This document shows positions 1-9,407 of a stretch of 64,000 bases of DNA, piece after piece. The position numbers and the translations under genes are program-made. Position 1 is the first letter of the stretch. Every line of letters starts with the position of its first letter. The notes under the pieces are model-generated. The model had not been told where the DNA came from. It made no database searches and worked only from the letters and a program-made list of their open reading frames with translations. The DNA is from Brachybacterium sp. FME24 (lineage in GTDB: Bacteria > Actinomycetota > Actinomycetes > Actinomycetales > Dermabacteraceae), in assembly GCF_014897705.1 (NCBI RefSeq), contig NZ_JABUXV010000014.1:56739-120738 (forward strand), read 5' to 3'.

Positions 1-2275
1 GTCCCGTGCGGGACAGCTCCACCGGGTCCTCGGGGCCGTGCACGGCAGGTGCTCGGGTCGCCGCACCGGTTCGTCGGGCGCGGGCCACCCCCACCACCAC
101 CAGCACGCCCATGGCGATCACCACGAGCAGCGTGGTCCAGTTCTCCCAGGCCGGGTTCACGGTCAGCGGCACGTCGACCGGTTCCGTGAGCGGGCGGCCG
201 TCCTGCGTGGTGAGCACCGTGGTCAGGGTGACGGTGCCATTGGCGATCGCCTCGACCGGGACGGTGACATCGACCTGGCCCTGGGCGGGGACCTCCACGG
301 CCTTCGTCTCGCCGACCCGCACCAGGGGACGGTCCGAGGAGACGTGCGTGTGCACGGTGATCGGGGTGTCCAGGCCGTTGGTGACGGTGATCGGCACGCC
401 CACGGAATCGGAGATCAGGTTGTAGCCCGAGGCCGGGACCACCTCGATCCGTCCCTTCAGCTCCTGCGTGTGCGCCGCCGCGTCCCGGGCACGGGAGGCC
501 GGCACGTCGGGGTGACCGCGCCAGCGCACCGAGGTGGCGGCCAGCACCTCGAGTCGCGGCGCGTCCAGCAAGGAATCGTCCTCCATCACCGAGGCGAGGG
601 TGTCCATCTGGTCCCAGGTGTCCCCGAGCCCGGCGAGCACATCGGGCTTCAGCAGCTGAGGATCCGCGGATTCGTCCAGGTGCTCCCAGCGGCCCTTCTC
701 CCCGGGGGCCGAGGGCTGCACCTCCGCGTCCCCGATCCCTCCCAGGGCGTACAGCTCGTCGCCGTCGTTCTGGGCATCCGTGGTCCAGGTGCGCTCGGCG
801 GCGGCATCCAGCAGCGCGCTGGTACGCCCCGAACGGATCCAGGGTGCCTCCGCGAGCGCGTCGAGGGTGGCTCCGGCGGCGCCGGGGTCGAGCTCGGCGT
901 CCGGATCCGGGGAGATGAGGAGATGGCGCGGGGCGGTCGCGTACTCCGAGGCGATCGTCGCGGTCTCGGCGAGGAGACGCTGCCGGGTCTGCTCCGTGTC
1001 GGAATCCGCGGTGAGCAGGGAGAACTCGTCGGAGAGCACCGGATCCGGGGCAAGCAGCGGAAGCTCGGAGCCGGAGCCGTCCGCGGACTCGTAGACGCTC
1101 ACGGAGCTCGGAGTCACGCTCGCTGCCAGATCCGGGCGCAGAGAGGCGGACGGCACGATCGCGGCGGTGGCCTCGGCATCGACCAGGCCCTGCAGGGTGT
1201 CGGCGTCGGCCGTGGGGCCCTGGACCCGCATCGCCGAGGCGAGCGGCGCGATCCCCGTCTCGTCCCAGGTCGTCTGCGCCCGCTGGCCGGCGGCGCTCAG
1301 CATCTCGGAGGAGTCGCTGTCCTGGAGGCTGACCAGATCCGCCTGTGCGTAGGGCATGGCGAGCACGGTGCGGTCCCCGACGCCCTCGACGAGCGCGGTC
1401 GCGATCTCGGCGGACGGCACCGAGGGCTGGTACTCGCGCGGCGGCTGCACCGTCGGTTCGGCCTCGTCCTCCGGATCGGGGGTCTCGGGGTCCTCCGTCT
1501 GGACGGGCAGCAGCGGCGGATCCACCAGGGCCGGGTCCAGCCACCAGTCCACATCGTCGCGCAGGGCGAGCTGGCGCAGCGAGGCGAGCCGGCCGGACTC
1601 GACGGACTGGCGGTGGGCGTCGGGATCGGTGACCGGTGCGGAGGCGTCCTGGGCGGCGACCGGCAGCAGCACGGACTGGGTGATCGTGTCGTCGGCGCCT
1701 TCCGGCCGCCACACGACGAAGGAGCGGATCGCGGAGAGCGGATCCTCGTCGGAGACGACGGTCAGCGAAAGGCGGCGGGTCCCCCAGTAATAGGGCTCGG
1801 TGGAGTAGTCGAGTTCTTCGGTCGTGGCCTCGACCGTGAGAGTCGTGGACTCCCCGGGATCGAGCTGCGAGGACTCCGTCGAGGTGGCCAGGGCGGCACC
1901 GGAGGTGTCCGGGGTGGAATCCGCCTGCCAGTCGGCCAGCACCGCACGATCCGTGACCCGGGAGGTGCGGGTGCGCAGCTCCAGGGAGACGGCGGGCACG
2001 GGCTGGGAGGAGGTGTTCGTCACCTCGACCTGGGCCTCGACCGTGCCGTCAGGGTCCAGGGAGGTGGGGGTGAGGGAGACGAGATCCATGCTCACCGGCG
2101 TGTCCGCCGCGGGCTGGGGCGGGGCCGCCGGAGCTGCGGACACGGCCTCGCCACCAGCGGCGCGGGCGGCAGGGAGCAGAGTCGCCGGGCCGCCCACCAG
2201 CACCGATGAGGCCATGAGCAGTGCCGTCAGCAGTGCCGCGAGCACCGGGCGCACGGGCAGTGGGGACGACGGCAT
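1..2275 (-). CDS. DUF6049 family secreted/membrane protein, 3' end outside window
   Basis: This minus-strand frame stays open from ATG 2275 to the left edge, about 758 codons. The N-terminus has a signal peptide (hydrophobic run near residues 9-35 followed by Ala-rich sequence). The body is a long extracellular region rich in Val, Thr, Asp and Pro. One transmembrane helix lies near residues 715-733, followed by a short basic tail that leaves the window. This architecture, divergent from pcnA, matches the DUF6049 family, which in mycobacteria and relatives sits between pcnA and murJ. The continuing sequence would be expected to lead to murJ. No enzymatic motif was seen and the function is unknown; an envelope role is inferred from the neighbours. 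The start is supported by a -10-like TACAGT six bases upstream, suggesting a leaderless transcript. Confidence 0.85.
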   Translation of the reverse strand, partial: MPSSPLPVRPVLAALLTALLMASSVLVGGPATLLPAARAAGGEAVSAAPAAPPQPAADTPVSMDLVSLTPTSLDPDGTVEAQVEVTNTSSQPVPAVSLELRTRTSRVTDRAVLADWQADSTPDTSGAALATSTESSQLDPGESTTLTVEATTEELDYSTEPYYWGTRRLSLTVVSDEDPLSAIRSFVVWRPEGADDTITQSVLLPVAAQDASAPVTDPDAHRQSVESGRLASLRQLALRDDVDWWLDPALVDPPLLPVQTEDPETPDPEDEAEPTVQPPREYQPSVPSAEIATALVEGVGDRTVLAMPYAQADLVSLQDSDSSEMLSAAGQRAQTTWDETGIAPLASAMRVQGPTADADTLQGLVDAEATAAIVPSASLRPDLAASVTPSSVSVYESADGSGSELPLLAPDPVLSDEFSLLTADSDTEQTRQRLLAETATIASEYATAPRHLLISPDPDAELDPGAAGATLDALAEAPWIRSGRTSALLDAAAERTWTTDAQNDGDELYALGGIGDAEVQPSAPGEKGRWEHLDESADPQLLKPDVLAGLGDTWDQMDTLASVMEDDSLLDAPRLEVLAATSVRWRGHPDVPASRARDAAAHTQELKGRIEVVPASGYNLISDSVGVPITVTNGLDTPITVHTHVSSDRPLVRVGETKAVEVPAQGQVDVTVPVEAIANGTVTLTTVLTTQDGRPLTEPVDVPLTVNPAWENWTTLLVVIAMGVLVVVGVARARRTGAATRAPAVHGPEDPVELSRTG

Positions 2276-2281
2276 GGTGAC

Positions 2282-2287
2282 ACTGTA
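2282..2287 (-). promoter_or_regulatory. -10 element of leaderless DUF6049 gene
   Basis: TACAGT on the minus strand lies six bases before ATG 2275, so transcription would start at or next to the start codon. No Shine-Dalgarno sequence is present. Confidence 0.45.
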
Positions 2288-2407
2288 AGCGGCCGCTACC
2301 GTAGAGGGGTTGCGGGCGCACGAGACCCTTACATCGCGTCCAGAGAGATCGCGTATATCGCGTCGTGACCACGCCGCCCCGCCCTCCGATCCACGACAGG
2401 ACCTTTC

Positions 2408-3913
2408 GTGACCGACACCGCCGGCACCACCGACTCCGCCGACGAGACCGCAGCGACCGCTGCGCGTCTCGACATCGCTCGCACCCGGGCCGCGTCCATG
2501 TTCCAGTCGCTTCCCGAGGAGATCCACGATCTGGGCCGTCGCTTCGCGGCCGCAGGCTTCGACCTCGCCCTGGTGGGCGGTCCCGTGCGCGATGCGGTGC
2601 TGGGTCGTTCGAGCGCCGACCTCGACTTCACGACCTCCGCCCGCCCCGACGACACCGAGGCGATCCTGCGCGAGTGGACGCACGACGGCGCCATCTGGGA
2701 CATGGGACGTGAGTTCGGAACCCTGGGCGGCATCCGCGACGGCGTGAAGGTCGAGATCACCACCTATCGCACCGAGTCCTACGACCCTGCCAGCCGCAAG
2801 CCCCAGGTCGCCTTCGGAGACACCCTGGCCGGGGACCTCTCCCGCCGAGACTTCACCGTCAACGCGATGGCGGTGCGGATCCCCTCCCTCGAGCTGGTCG
2901 ACCCCTTCAACGGGCTCGCGGACCTCTCCCGGACGATCCTGCGCACTCCCGTCGGCCCCGAGCAGTCCTTCACCGACGACCCGCTGCGCATGATGCGCGC
3001 GGTCCGCTTCGTCTCCCAGCTCGGCTTCCGCCTCGAGGACTCCACGGCCGACGCGATCGAAGCGTTCGCCGAGCGCATCACGATCGTCTCCGCCGAGCGG
3101 GTGCGGGAGGAGCTCGTCAAGCTGATGCTCGGCGCAGATCCCCGCGGCGGGCTCGAGCTCATGGTCGAACTGGGGCTGGCCGCGCACGTTCTGCCGGAGC
3201 TGCCCGCGATGAGCCTGGAGATCGACGAGCACCACCATCACAAGGACGTCTACCAGCACTCCCTCACCGTGCTGGACCAGGCGATCGATCTGGAGAGCGC
3301 CCCCGGCTCGGGCGGGCCCTGCGAGGCTCCCGACCTGGTGCTGCGGCTGTCTGCGCTGTTCCATGACATCGGCAAGCCCGCCACCCGCCGCTATGAGGAG
3401 GGCGGGGTGGTCACGTTCCGCTTCCACGAGACCGTGGGCGCGAAGATGACCTCGAAGCGGATGAAGGCGCTGACCTTCGACAAGGACACCACCAAGAAGG
3501 TGGCGCGCCTGGTCGAAATGCACCTGCGCTTCCACGGATACGCCGACGCCCCGTGGACCGACTCGGCCGTGCGGCGGTACGTCGCCGACGCCGGGGACCT
3601 CCTGCAGCATCTGCACCGGCTCACCCGCGCCGACGTCACCACTCGCAATCGTCGCAAGGCGCGCCACCTGGCCCGCGCCTACGACGAGCTCGAGGCGAGG
3701 ATCGACCATCTCGCGGAGCAGGAGGAGATCGGGCGGATCCGTCCCGACCTCGATGGGAACCAGATCATGGAGATCCTCCAGGTCGCGCCGGGCCGGGAGG
3801 TCGGCGATGCGTACAAGCACCTGCTCGAACTGCGTATGGAGCACGGTCCCCTCGGCGAGGAGCGCGCCACCGCGGAGCTGCGGTCATGGTGGGAAGCCCG
3901 CAGCCAGGGCTGA
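2408..3913 (+). CDS. pcnA: CCA tRNA nucleotidyltransferase
   Basis: This 501-residue protein adds or repairs the 3'-terminal CCA of tRNAs in the cytoplasm. The class II nucleotidyltransferase head shows the GG motif with PVRDAVLGR (residues 57-67) and the metal-binding DLDF (71-74). The neck and body follow with the RRDFTVNAMA segment, and an HD phosphohydrolase domain (FHDIGKP, His319-Asp320) lies in the C-terminal half. The length and the actinobacterial PcnA-plus-HD layout are normal. GTG 2408 is chosen because an AGGA element lies about seven bases upstream and the conserved head begins about 50 residues in. It is divergent from the DUF6049 gene, the usual actinobacterial neighbour. A NUDIX gene often found between the two is absent here. 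Confidence 0.95.
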   Translation: MTDTAGTTDSADETAATAARLDIARTRAASMFQSLPEEIHDLGRRFAAAGFDLALVGGPVRDAVLGRSSADLDFTTSARPDDTEAILREWTHDGAIWDMGREFGTLGGIRDGVKVEITTYRTESYDPASRKPQVAFGDTLAGDLSRRDFTVNAMAVRIPSLELVDPFNGLADLSRTILRTPVGPEQSFTDDPLRMMRAVRFVSQLGFRLEDSTADAIEAFAERITIVSAERVREELVKLMLGADPRGGLELMVELGLAAHVLPELPAMSLEIDEHHHHKDVYQHSLTVLDQAIDLESAPGSGGPCEAPDLVLRLSALFHDIGKPATRRYEEGGVVTFRFHETVGAKMTSKRMKALTFDKDTTKKVARLVEMHLRFHGYADAPWTDSAVRRYVADAGDLLQHLHRLTRADVTTRNRRKARHLARAYDELEARIDHLAEQEEIGRIRPDLDGNQIMEILQVAPGREVGDAYKHLLELRMEHGPLGEERATAELRSWWEARSQG

Positions 3914-4142
3914 TCTCCGCTGTGGGCATGTCGCGCGGGCGGACGACGCCGGGTGAAGGTCGTGTGTCCGTCTGCGTGGCCGACCCTGTGGTCCGTGTGA
4001 GCGGCGCCGCACGAGACGTGCACACCCTGTGTGCTTCACCGCCGGGCCGTTCCGTCGAGCAGGAGGGCATGTACATACTGGGAAGTCGTGCGCCCTCAGC
4101 ATGTGCGCACCCGTTCGTCCCCTCGAAGGACCAGGAGCAGTC

Positions 4143-6758
4143 ATGAGCGATTCTCGACGCTCGTCCCGCGGCTCGTCAGACCGATCGAACCGATCGAAGA
4201 AGCCGACGAGCGGTGGCGCACGCCGTGCCGCAGGAGTGCGCCGTGCGCCCTCCGGCAAGCCCGCGGGCGCGCCCCCGGAGCCCAAGGGCACCAGCCGCAC
4301 CGGCCGCACTGCCGGGTCGAGCGCGAGCGGCGGCGCCGCCACCGCGTCCTCCGCAGGGAAGAGCTCTGCTCCCAGGAAGCCCCCGGCGAAGTCGCCCTCC
4401 GCGAAGACCTCCGCGTCGAGGACCTCTGCCACGGGACCTGCCGCGGGCGGAACTGCCGCAGGCGGGGCGAAATCGTCCGGCCGCGCCTCCGTCAACGCAC
4501 GCCATGCCCGCTCTGGTGCCCACGGCGCCGCCTCGACGACCGCGGCCGCCGGGGCGAAGCGCGCCCAGGGCGGCACGGGCAGCAGGAGGAAGGCGGCTGC
4601 GACCAACTTCCTGAACTACCCGCGCGCCGGCAGGAAGAACCCCTGGCGCTGGGTTCCCTCGCTGCGCATGATCGTCGGAGCGATGGCGCTGATGGTGCTC
4701 GCAGGCCTCGGCTTCGCGGTCTGGCTGTACAACGACACCAACGTGCCCGAGCCCTCCGACTTCGCTCTGGCCCAGACCAGCCGCGTCTATTTCGCGGACG
4801 GCGAGACCGAGATGGGGACGTTCAGCGAGATCAACCGCACCGAGCTCGAAGCCGACGAGATCCCGCAGAACGTCAAGGACGCGGTGGTCGCGAGCGAGGA
4901 CGACACCTTCTACGAGAACCGCGGCGTCTCGCCGCGCGGCATCGTCCGTGCCCTGGTCAACAACCTCTCCGGCGGCGCCCGCCAGGGAGGTTCCACGATC
5001 ACCATGCAGTACGTGGAGCGCTACTACACGGGCAGCGAGACCTCCTACGTGGGCAAGGCCAAGGAAGCGATCATGGCGCTGAAGATCGACCAGGAGCTCA
5101 GCAAGGACGAGATCCTGTCGCGCTACCTCAACACCATCTACTTCGGCCGCGGCGCCTACGGCGTGCAGGAGGCCTCGCAGGCCTACTTCGGCAAGGACGC
5201 CGCGGACATGACCGAGGCGGAGGCGGCGCTGCTGGTCGCGGTGATTCCCGGACCCTCCTCCTACGACCCTGCCGCGAACCAGGAGAAGTCCGTCGAGCTG
5301 TGGGATCGCGTGATCTCGCGTCAGGTCAACGTCGGGGAGATGTCCCCGGAGGACGCCGAGGCGCTCGAGTTCCCCGAGACCGTCGAGCCCAAGAGCGAGA
5401 ACAGCCTGGGCGGGACCAACGGGTACCTCCTGGACCAGGTCCGCAACGAGCTGGTCGAGGAAGGGTTCACCGAGGACGAGATCAACACGGGCGGTTACAC
5501 GATCGTCTCGACGATCGATCCGGGGATCCAGAACAACACTGTGGAGGCGGTCAAGAACCTCCCCGAGGACCGCCCCGCGCAGAACCGCGTCGGCACCGTG
5601 ACGATCGACCCCTCCACCGGGGCGATCCGCGGCATGTACGGCGGTGAGGATTTCGTGACCCAGTCGCGCAACGACGCCACCCAGTCGCGGATGCAGGCCG
5701 GCTCGATCTTCAAGACCTTCACCCTGATCGCGGCGCTCGAGGACGGCTATCCCCTGGACTCCCGCTGGGACGGCAACTCCCCGAAGAACTTCCCCGGCTG
5801 GGAGGTCAACAACTTCGGCGACACCGACTACGGGCGGGTGACCCTGGAGAAGGCGACCGCCAACTCGATCAACACGGCGTACGCAGAGGCGAACATCGAG
5901 GTGGGTCCGGAGCGCACGAGGGACACCGCCGTATCACTCGGCCTTCCGGACAAGACCCCGGGGCTGTCGGCCGATGCGTCCAACGTGCTCGGATCGGCGT
6001 CCCCGACGGTCACCGAGATGGGCGAGGTCTATGCGACGATCGCCGCCGGCGGCGTGCACCGCGACTCCTACATCGTGAAGTCGGTGACTCGTCCCGACGG
6101 GTCCACCCGCCACGAGCACGAGGCCGAGGAGAATCAGGTCCTCGACGAGGATGTCGCGATCAACGCGACGGTGGCGCTGCAGGGCCCGCCGACGACGGGC
6201 TCCGCGCGCGATCTGCAGAACGTCATGAACGGCCGGGAGGTCGCCGGCAAGACGGGCACCTCCGAGAAGTTCCGCTCGGCCTGGTTCGTGGGCTTCACCC
6301 CGCAGCTGGTGACGGCGGTGGGGATGTTCCAGCCCTCCGAGGACGGCACCACCGAGGAGCAGCTGACCCCCTTCGGCGGCGAGCAGAACATCACCGGCGG
6401 CACGTTCCCGACCGCCGTCTGGGGCGACATCATGTCGCCCTCCCTGGAGGGGCAGGAGATGCTGCGGTTCTCCGAGGAGGTCGAGCTGGACAACGAGACC
6501 CGGGAGCGCAGCACTCCGGATCCGCAGCCCACGCAGGCGCCGCAGCCCACCCGAGAGCCCGACGAGGAGCCGTCGGAGGAGCCGAGCGACGAGCCGTCGG
6601 AGGAGCCCAGCGACGAGCCGTCCGAGGAGCCCAGCGACGAGCCGTCGGAGGAGACCGACGAGGAGCCGGAGGAGGAGCCCAGCGACGAGCCCAGCGATGA
6701 ACCCTCGCCCGAGGACGCCGAGGAAGAGGAGCCCGCCCCGAGCGACGGCGGCCAGTAG
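4143..6758 (+). CDS. Class A penicillin-binding protein (bifunctional transglycosylase/transpeptidase)
   Basis: This 871-residue enzyme polymerises and cross-links peptidoglycan at the outer face of the membrane. A long cytoplasmic Ser/Lys/Arg/Ala-rich tail (1-170) leads to one transmembrane helix (about 176-198). The GT51 transglycosylase domain follows, with ASEDDTFYENRG near residue 250 and the GGSTITMQ motif. The transpeptidase domain carries SIFK (nucleophile Ser521), SIN (575-577) and KTG (703-705). The C-terminus is an acidic Glu/Pro/Ser repeat tail. ATG 4143 is preferred because AGGAG lies five bases upstream; a longer in-frame extension to 4029 has no ribosome-binding site. The family is PonA-like. 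In many actinobacteria such a gene lies near the rpsF operon, as it does here about 7 kb away. Confidence 0.95.
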   Translation: MSDSRRSSRGSSDRSNRSKKPTSGGARRAAGVRRAPSGKPAGAPPEPKGTSRTGRTAGSSASGGAATASSAGKSSAPRKPPAKSPSAKTSASRTSATGPAAGGTAAGGAKSSGRASVNARHARSGAHGAASTTAAAGAKRAQGGTGSRRKAAATNFLNYPRAGRKNPWRWVPSLRMIVGAMALMVLAGLGFAVWLYNDTNVPEPSDFALAQTSRVYFADGETEMGTFSEINRTELEADEIPQNVKDAVVASEDDTFYENRGVSPRGIVRALVNNLSGGARQGGSTITMQYVERYYTGSETSYVGKAKEAIMALKIDQELSKDEILSRYLNTIYFGRGAYGVQEASQAYFGKDAADMTEAEAALLVAVIPGPSSYDPAANQEKSVELWDRVISRQVNVGEMSPEDAEALEFPETVEPKSENSLGGTNGYLLDQVRNELVEEGFTEDEINTGGYTIVSTIDPGIQNNTVEAVKNLPEDRPAQNRVGTVTIDPSTGAIRGMYGGEDFVTQSRNDATQSRMQAGSIFKTFTLIAALEDGYPLDSRWDGNSPKNFPGWEVNNFGDTDYGRVTLEKATANSINTAYAEANIEVGPERTRDTAVSLGLPDKTPGLSADASNVLGSASPTVTEMGEVYATIAAGGVHRDSYIVKSVTRPDGSTRHEHEAEENQVLDEDVAINATVALQGPPTTGSARDLQNVMNGREVAGKTGTSEKFRSAWFVGFTPQLVTAVGMFQPSEDGTTEEQLTPFGGEQNITGGTFPTAVWGDIMSPSLEGQEMLRFSEEVELDNETRERSTPDPQPTQAPQPTREPDEEPSEEPSDEPSEEPSDEPSEEPSDEPSEETDEEPEEEPSDEPSDEPSPEDAEEEEPAPSDGGQ
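6561..6710 (+). repeat. In-gene acidic tandem repeat of PBP tail
   Basis: Imperfect 24-base units of the type GACGAGCCGTCGGAGGAG encode DEPSEEPS-like octapeptides. Such Pro/Glu/Ser tails are length-variable and unstructured. The tail is extracytoplasmic and may span the cell wall. Confidence 0.8.
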
Positions 6759-7137
6759 CCGGGACAGCGCCCCCGGCGACCGGAGGGAGCGCGCCGTGGC
6801 TTCCACGAAGAAGACCACCATCCCGGCCCCGGTCGCCCGCCCCCACGGCGAGGTTCGGCAGCCCCAACGCCCTCACCGCGGCCTCGACCTGCGTCTTCAG
6901 CAGTAGGCAGGCGGCCAGGCCCGCGGTCGGGAGCGCCTGCGGCACCTGGACGTGCCGCTGTTGGACCAGGTCGCGTCGCAGCACCAGCACCAGCACCAGC
7001 ACCAGCCCCCGGCCCGTGCGCAGCGCTCGTGCCCGGATCGTGCGGTTGCCGGGAAGGACACGGGCGCGGGCCCTCGACGGACGATGTCGCGAGGATCACG
7101 GGCTTGTGTGCCCCGACACCTGTCGCCGCGAATTACG
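6759..7137 (+). other. Intergenic stretch without a supported gene
   Basis: The 379 bases between the PBP stop and the iron box contain no reading frame with a convincing start or recognisable domain. Minus-strand frames are open to about 7002 and 7099 but change character abruptly, and they continue as antisense of the PBP acidic tail, so they look like composition artefacts. A short hexanucleotide repeat lies at 6979-7006. A decayed gene cannot be excluded. Confidence 0.5.
6979..7006 (+). repeat. Short CAGCAC hexanucleotide tandem repeat
   Basis: About 4.7 perfect copies of CAGCAC lie in non-coding sequence. This is a simple-sequence repeat that could change length by slippage; nothing else suggests a function. 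Confidence 0.7.
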
Positions 7138-7156
7138 TAAGGTTACCCTTGCCTAA
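7138..7156 (+). promoter_or_regulatory. DtxR/IdeR iron box upstream of siderophore transport genes
   Basis: TAAGGTTACCCTTGCCTAA matches the 19-base DtxR/IdeR consensus (TWAGGTTAGSCTWACCTWA) at about 17 positions and is an imperfect inverted repeat. It lies 52 bases before the binding-protein start. Fe2+-DtxR bound here would repress the whole transport cluster, so expression is expected under iron limitation. Confidence 0.8.
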
Positions 7157-7207
7157 GTCGTATCGGATGTCCCAGTTGTCCGCACCTCGCCGTCCCCCAG
7201 GAGTGCC

Positions 7208-8263
7208 ATGAGTCCCGCCGCCCCTCGTCTCACCCGTCGTTCCTGGCTCGCCGGAGCGCTCGTGGCCCCCGTCGTGGCTCTCGCCGCGTGCAGCACGGAG
7301 GAGGAGCGTTCCGCCTCGGGCGGCTCCGACGCCGGAGGATCCGGAGAATTCGCGCCCGTGAGCCTCGAGCACGCGCTCGGCACCGCCGAGATCCCCGAGA
7401 AGCCGCAGCGCATCGTGACCCTCGGACAGGGATCCGCGGAGACAGCCATCGCGCTGGGCATCGTCCCCGTCGGCATCGAGGAGTACGCATGGGGCGCCGA
7501 TCCGGAGACCGGCTACCTGCCGTGGATCCACGACGCCGTCACCGGGACCGGCGGTGATCTGCCCGAGCAGTTCACCGGGGGCACCGAGCTCGACGTCGAG
7601 GCGATCCTGGCACTGGAGCCCGACGTGATCCTCGCCCCCTGGTCCGGACTCACCCAGGAGCAGTTCGACATCCTCACCGACATCGCCCCCACCGTGGCGT
7701 ACGCCGAGCAGCCCTGGGTCATCACCTGGGAGGAGCAGATCACCACGATCGGCGCGGCCCTCGGGGAGGACACGGCCGCCGCCGGACTGATCGACGAGAT
7801 TCACGCGACCTTCGAGGAGTCGGCGCAGTCCGGATACAGCGATTACACCTTCTCCTTCATCTACAACTCCGGGCCGGGCACCCTCGGGGTCTTCTACCAG
7901 GACGAGCAGCGGGTGGCGATGGTCCGCGCGCTCGGTCTCACCGTCGATCCGGTCAACCAGGAGCTCGGCGAATGGGACGTGCCCGGCACCGACTCCGCGA
8001 TGATCGGCCTGGAGAACGCGGACAAGCTCGCTGATTCCGACCTGATCTTCACGTTCTACTCCGACGAGGCGAACCGCGCGGAGACCGAGGACCAGGACCT
8101 CTACGCCTCGATCCCGGCAGTCGCCCACGGCGCGATCGTGGCACCGACCGACCAGGCCTTCGTCACCGGTTCCTCGATCATCAATCCGCTGACCGTCCCG
8201 TGGGCGCTGGAGCGGTACATCCCGCTGATCGATGAGGCCATTGCGAAGGTCCCCGCGGCCTGA
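7208..8263 (+). CDS. Iron-siderophore ABC transporter substrate-binding lipoprotein
   Basis: This 351-residue periplasmic-binding protein of the FecB/FepB/TroA class captures a ferric siderophore outside the membrane. The N-terminus is a lipoprotein signal with a twin-arginine motif (TRRSWLAG) and lipobox LAAC (lipidated Cys28). Typical family sequence follows: PQRIVTLGQG, and LDVEAILALEPDVILAPWSG. The start at ATG 7208 has AGGAG five bases upstream. It is first of four genes (binding protein, two permeases, ATPase) with short or overlapping junctions, controlled by the iron box just upstream. The siderophore specificity cannot be read from the sequence. No siderophore biosynthesis genes lie nearby, so uptake of a xenosiderophore is possible. 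Confidence 0.93.
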   Translation: MSPAAPRLTRRSWLAGALVAPVVALAACSTEEERSASGGSDAGGSGEFAPVSLEHALGTAEIPEKPQRIVTLGQGSAETAIALGIVPVGIEEYAWGADPETGYLPWIHDAVTGTGGDLPEQFTGGTELDVEAILALEPDVILAPWSGLTQEQFDILTDIAPTVAYAEQPWVITWEEQITTIGAALGEDTAAAGLIDEIHATFEESAQSGYSDYTFSFIYNSGPGTLGVFYQDEQRVAMVRALGLTVDPVNQELGEWDVPGTDSAMIGLENADKLADSDLIFTFYSDEANRAETEDQDLYASIPAVAHGAIVAPTDQAFVTGSSIINPLTVPWALERYIPLIDEAIAKVPAA

Positions 8264-8264
8264 G

Positions 8265-9407
8265 GTGAACACGGCGCCCACCGCACGTGCCGACCCGACC
8301 GACGAGCTGCCGGCCGGGCCGTCGGCCGTGTCTCGCGATGTGCCGGGGACCGGTGCTGCGGCTGCGACCGCGAAGTCCTCCGGACCTCGGTGTCCGGCGG
8401 AGGGTCGTTCGGCCGACAGGCGCCGCCTCCCGCCGTGGCTCGCACTCGTGCTGGTCACGGCCGTACTCGCCCTCGCCTGCCTCGCGAGCCTCTTCCTGGG
8501 GCCGCGCGAGACCGACCTCGCGGCAGTGTGGGAGGTGCTGCGCGGAGGCGGCCAGGAGCACCTGCGCCAGGTGGTCGCGGCCCGCGAGCCCCGCACCGTG
8601 CTGGGCGCGGCGGTGGGCGCGGCGCTGGCTGCGTCCGGGCTGATCATCCAGGGCGTGACCCGCAACCCGCTCGGCGAACCCGGACTGCTCGGGGTGACAT
8701 CCGGGGCCTCCGCCGCCGTGGTCACCGCCACCGCCTTCCTCGGCTTCTTCGGGGGTGCCGCGACGGTATGGATCGCGCTGCCCGGCGCCCTGCTCGCCGT
8801 CGTGGTCGTCTACCTGCTGGGACGCCCCGCCGGCAGCCACTCCGTGGTGCCGCTGATCCTGTCCGGCGCGGTGATCTCCGCGGTGCTCTACGCCTACATC
8901 CAGGCCATGATCCTCACGCGTCCCGACGTCTTCGACTCCTACCGGCATTGGGTGGTGGGTTCCTTGGCGGGCGCCTCCTACAGCACGCTGAGCGCCGTGG
9001 CCCCGGCGCTGGTGATCGGGCTGGTGCTCGCGATCCTGGTCGCGCCGGGCCTGAACACGCTGGCCCTCGGCGACGACGTCGCCACCGCGCTCGGGGCCCC
9101 GGTGAGTCTGCTGCGAGCCACTGCGATCCTGGCCGCGACCCTCCTCGCGGCCGCTGCCACCGCCGCCGTCGGCCCGATCGCCTTCGTCGGCCTCGCCGTC
9201 CCGCACCTGGTGCGGGCTGTGGTGGGCAGCGATCACCGCTGGCAGCTGCCGATCGCGCTGCTGCTCGGGGCCGCCCTGCTGCTGGGCGCCGACGTGCTGG
9301 CCCGCGTGGTCGCCCGCCCGCAGGAGCTGATGGTCGGAGTGATCACCGCCTTCCTCGGGGCCCCGTTCCTGCTGTGGGCCGTGCGCCAGGGAAAGGTGAC
9401 CTCGTGA
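8265..9407 (+). CDS. FecCD-family siderophore ABC transporter permease, first subunit
   Basis: This is an integral membrane permease of about 380 residues with a FecCD fold of nine to ten helices. After a variable Pro/Ala-rich N-terminus come the first helix (LALVLVTAVLALACLASLF) and the diagnostic TRNPLGEPGLLGVTSGA segment. PIAFVGLAVPHLVR, the coupling region that contacts the ATPase, follows. GTG 8265 begins one base after the binding-protein stop; an alternative ATG at 8232 would overlap it and lacks a ribosome-binding site. The gene overlaps the second permease by four bases, implying translational coupling and a heterodimeric membrane domain. Confidence 0.92.
   Translation: MNTAPTARADPTDELPAGPSAVSRDVPGTGAAAATAKSSGPRCPAEGRSADRRRLPPWLALVLVTAVLALACLASLFLGPRETDLAAVWEVLRGGGQEHLRQVVAAREPRTVLGAAVGAALAASGLIIQGVTRNPLGEPGLLGVTSGASAAVVTATAFLGFFGGAATVWIALPGALLAVVVVYLLGRPAGSHSVVPLILSGAVISAVLYAYIQAMILTRPDVFDSYRHWVVGSLAGASYSTLSAVAPALVIGLVLAILVAPGLNTLALGDDVATALGAPVSLLRATAILAATLLAAAATAAVGPIAFVGLAVPHLVRAVVGSDHRWQLPIALLLGAALLLGADVLARVVARPQELMVGVITAFLGAPFLLWAVRQGKVTS

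Noticed and set aside
38..2209. Plus-strand open frame of about 720 codons
   Set aside because: It is exactly antisense to the DUF6049 gene, Arg/Gly-rich, without domains. It is open only because of G/C third-position bias.
6430..7099. Minus-strand frames in the PBP-iron box gap
   Set aside because: They start in simple repeats and end as antisense of the acidic PBP tail, with no consistent protein-like segment.
8390..9403. Upstream extension of the second FecCD permease
   Set aside because: This part of the frame is antiphase to the first permease and lacks membrane character; the true start is GTG 9404.
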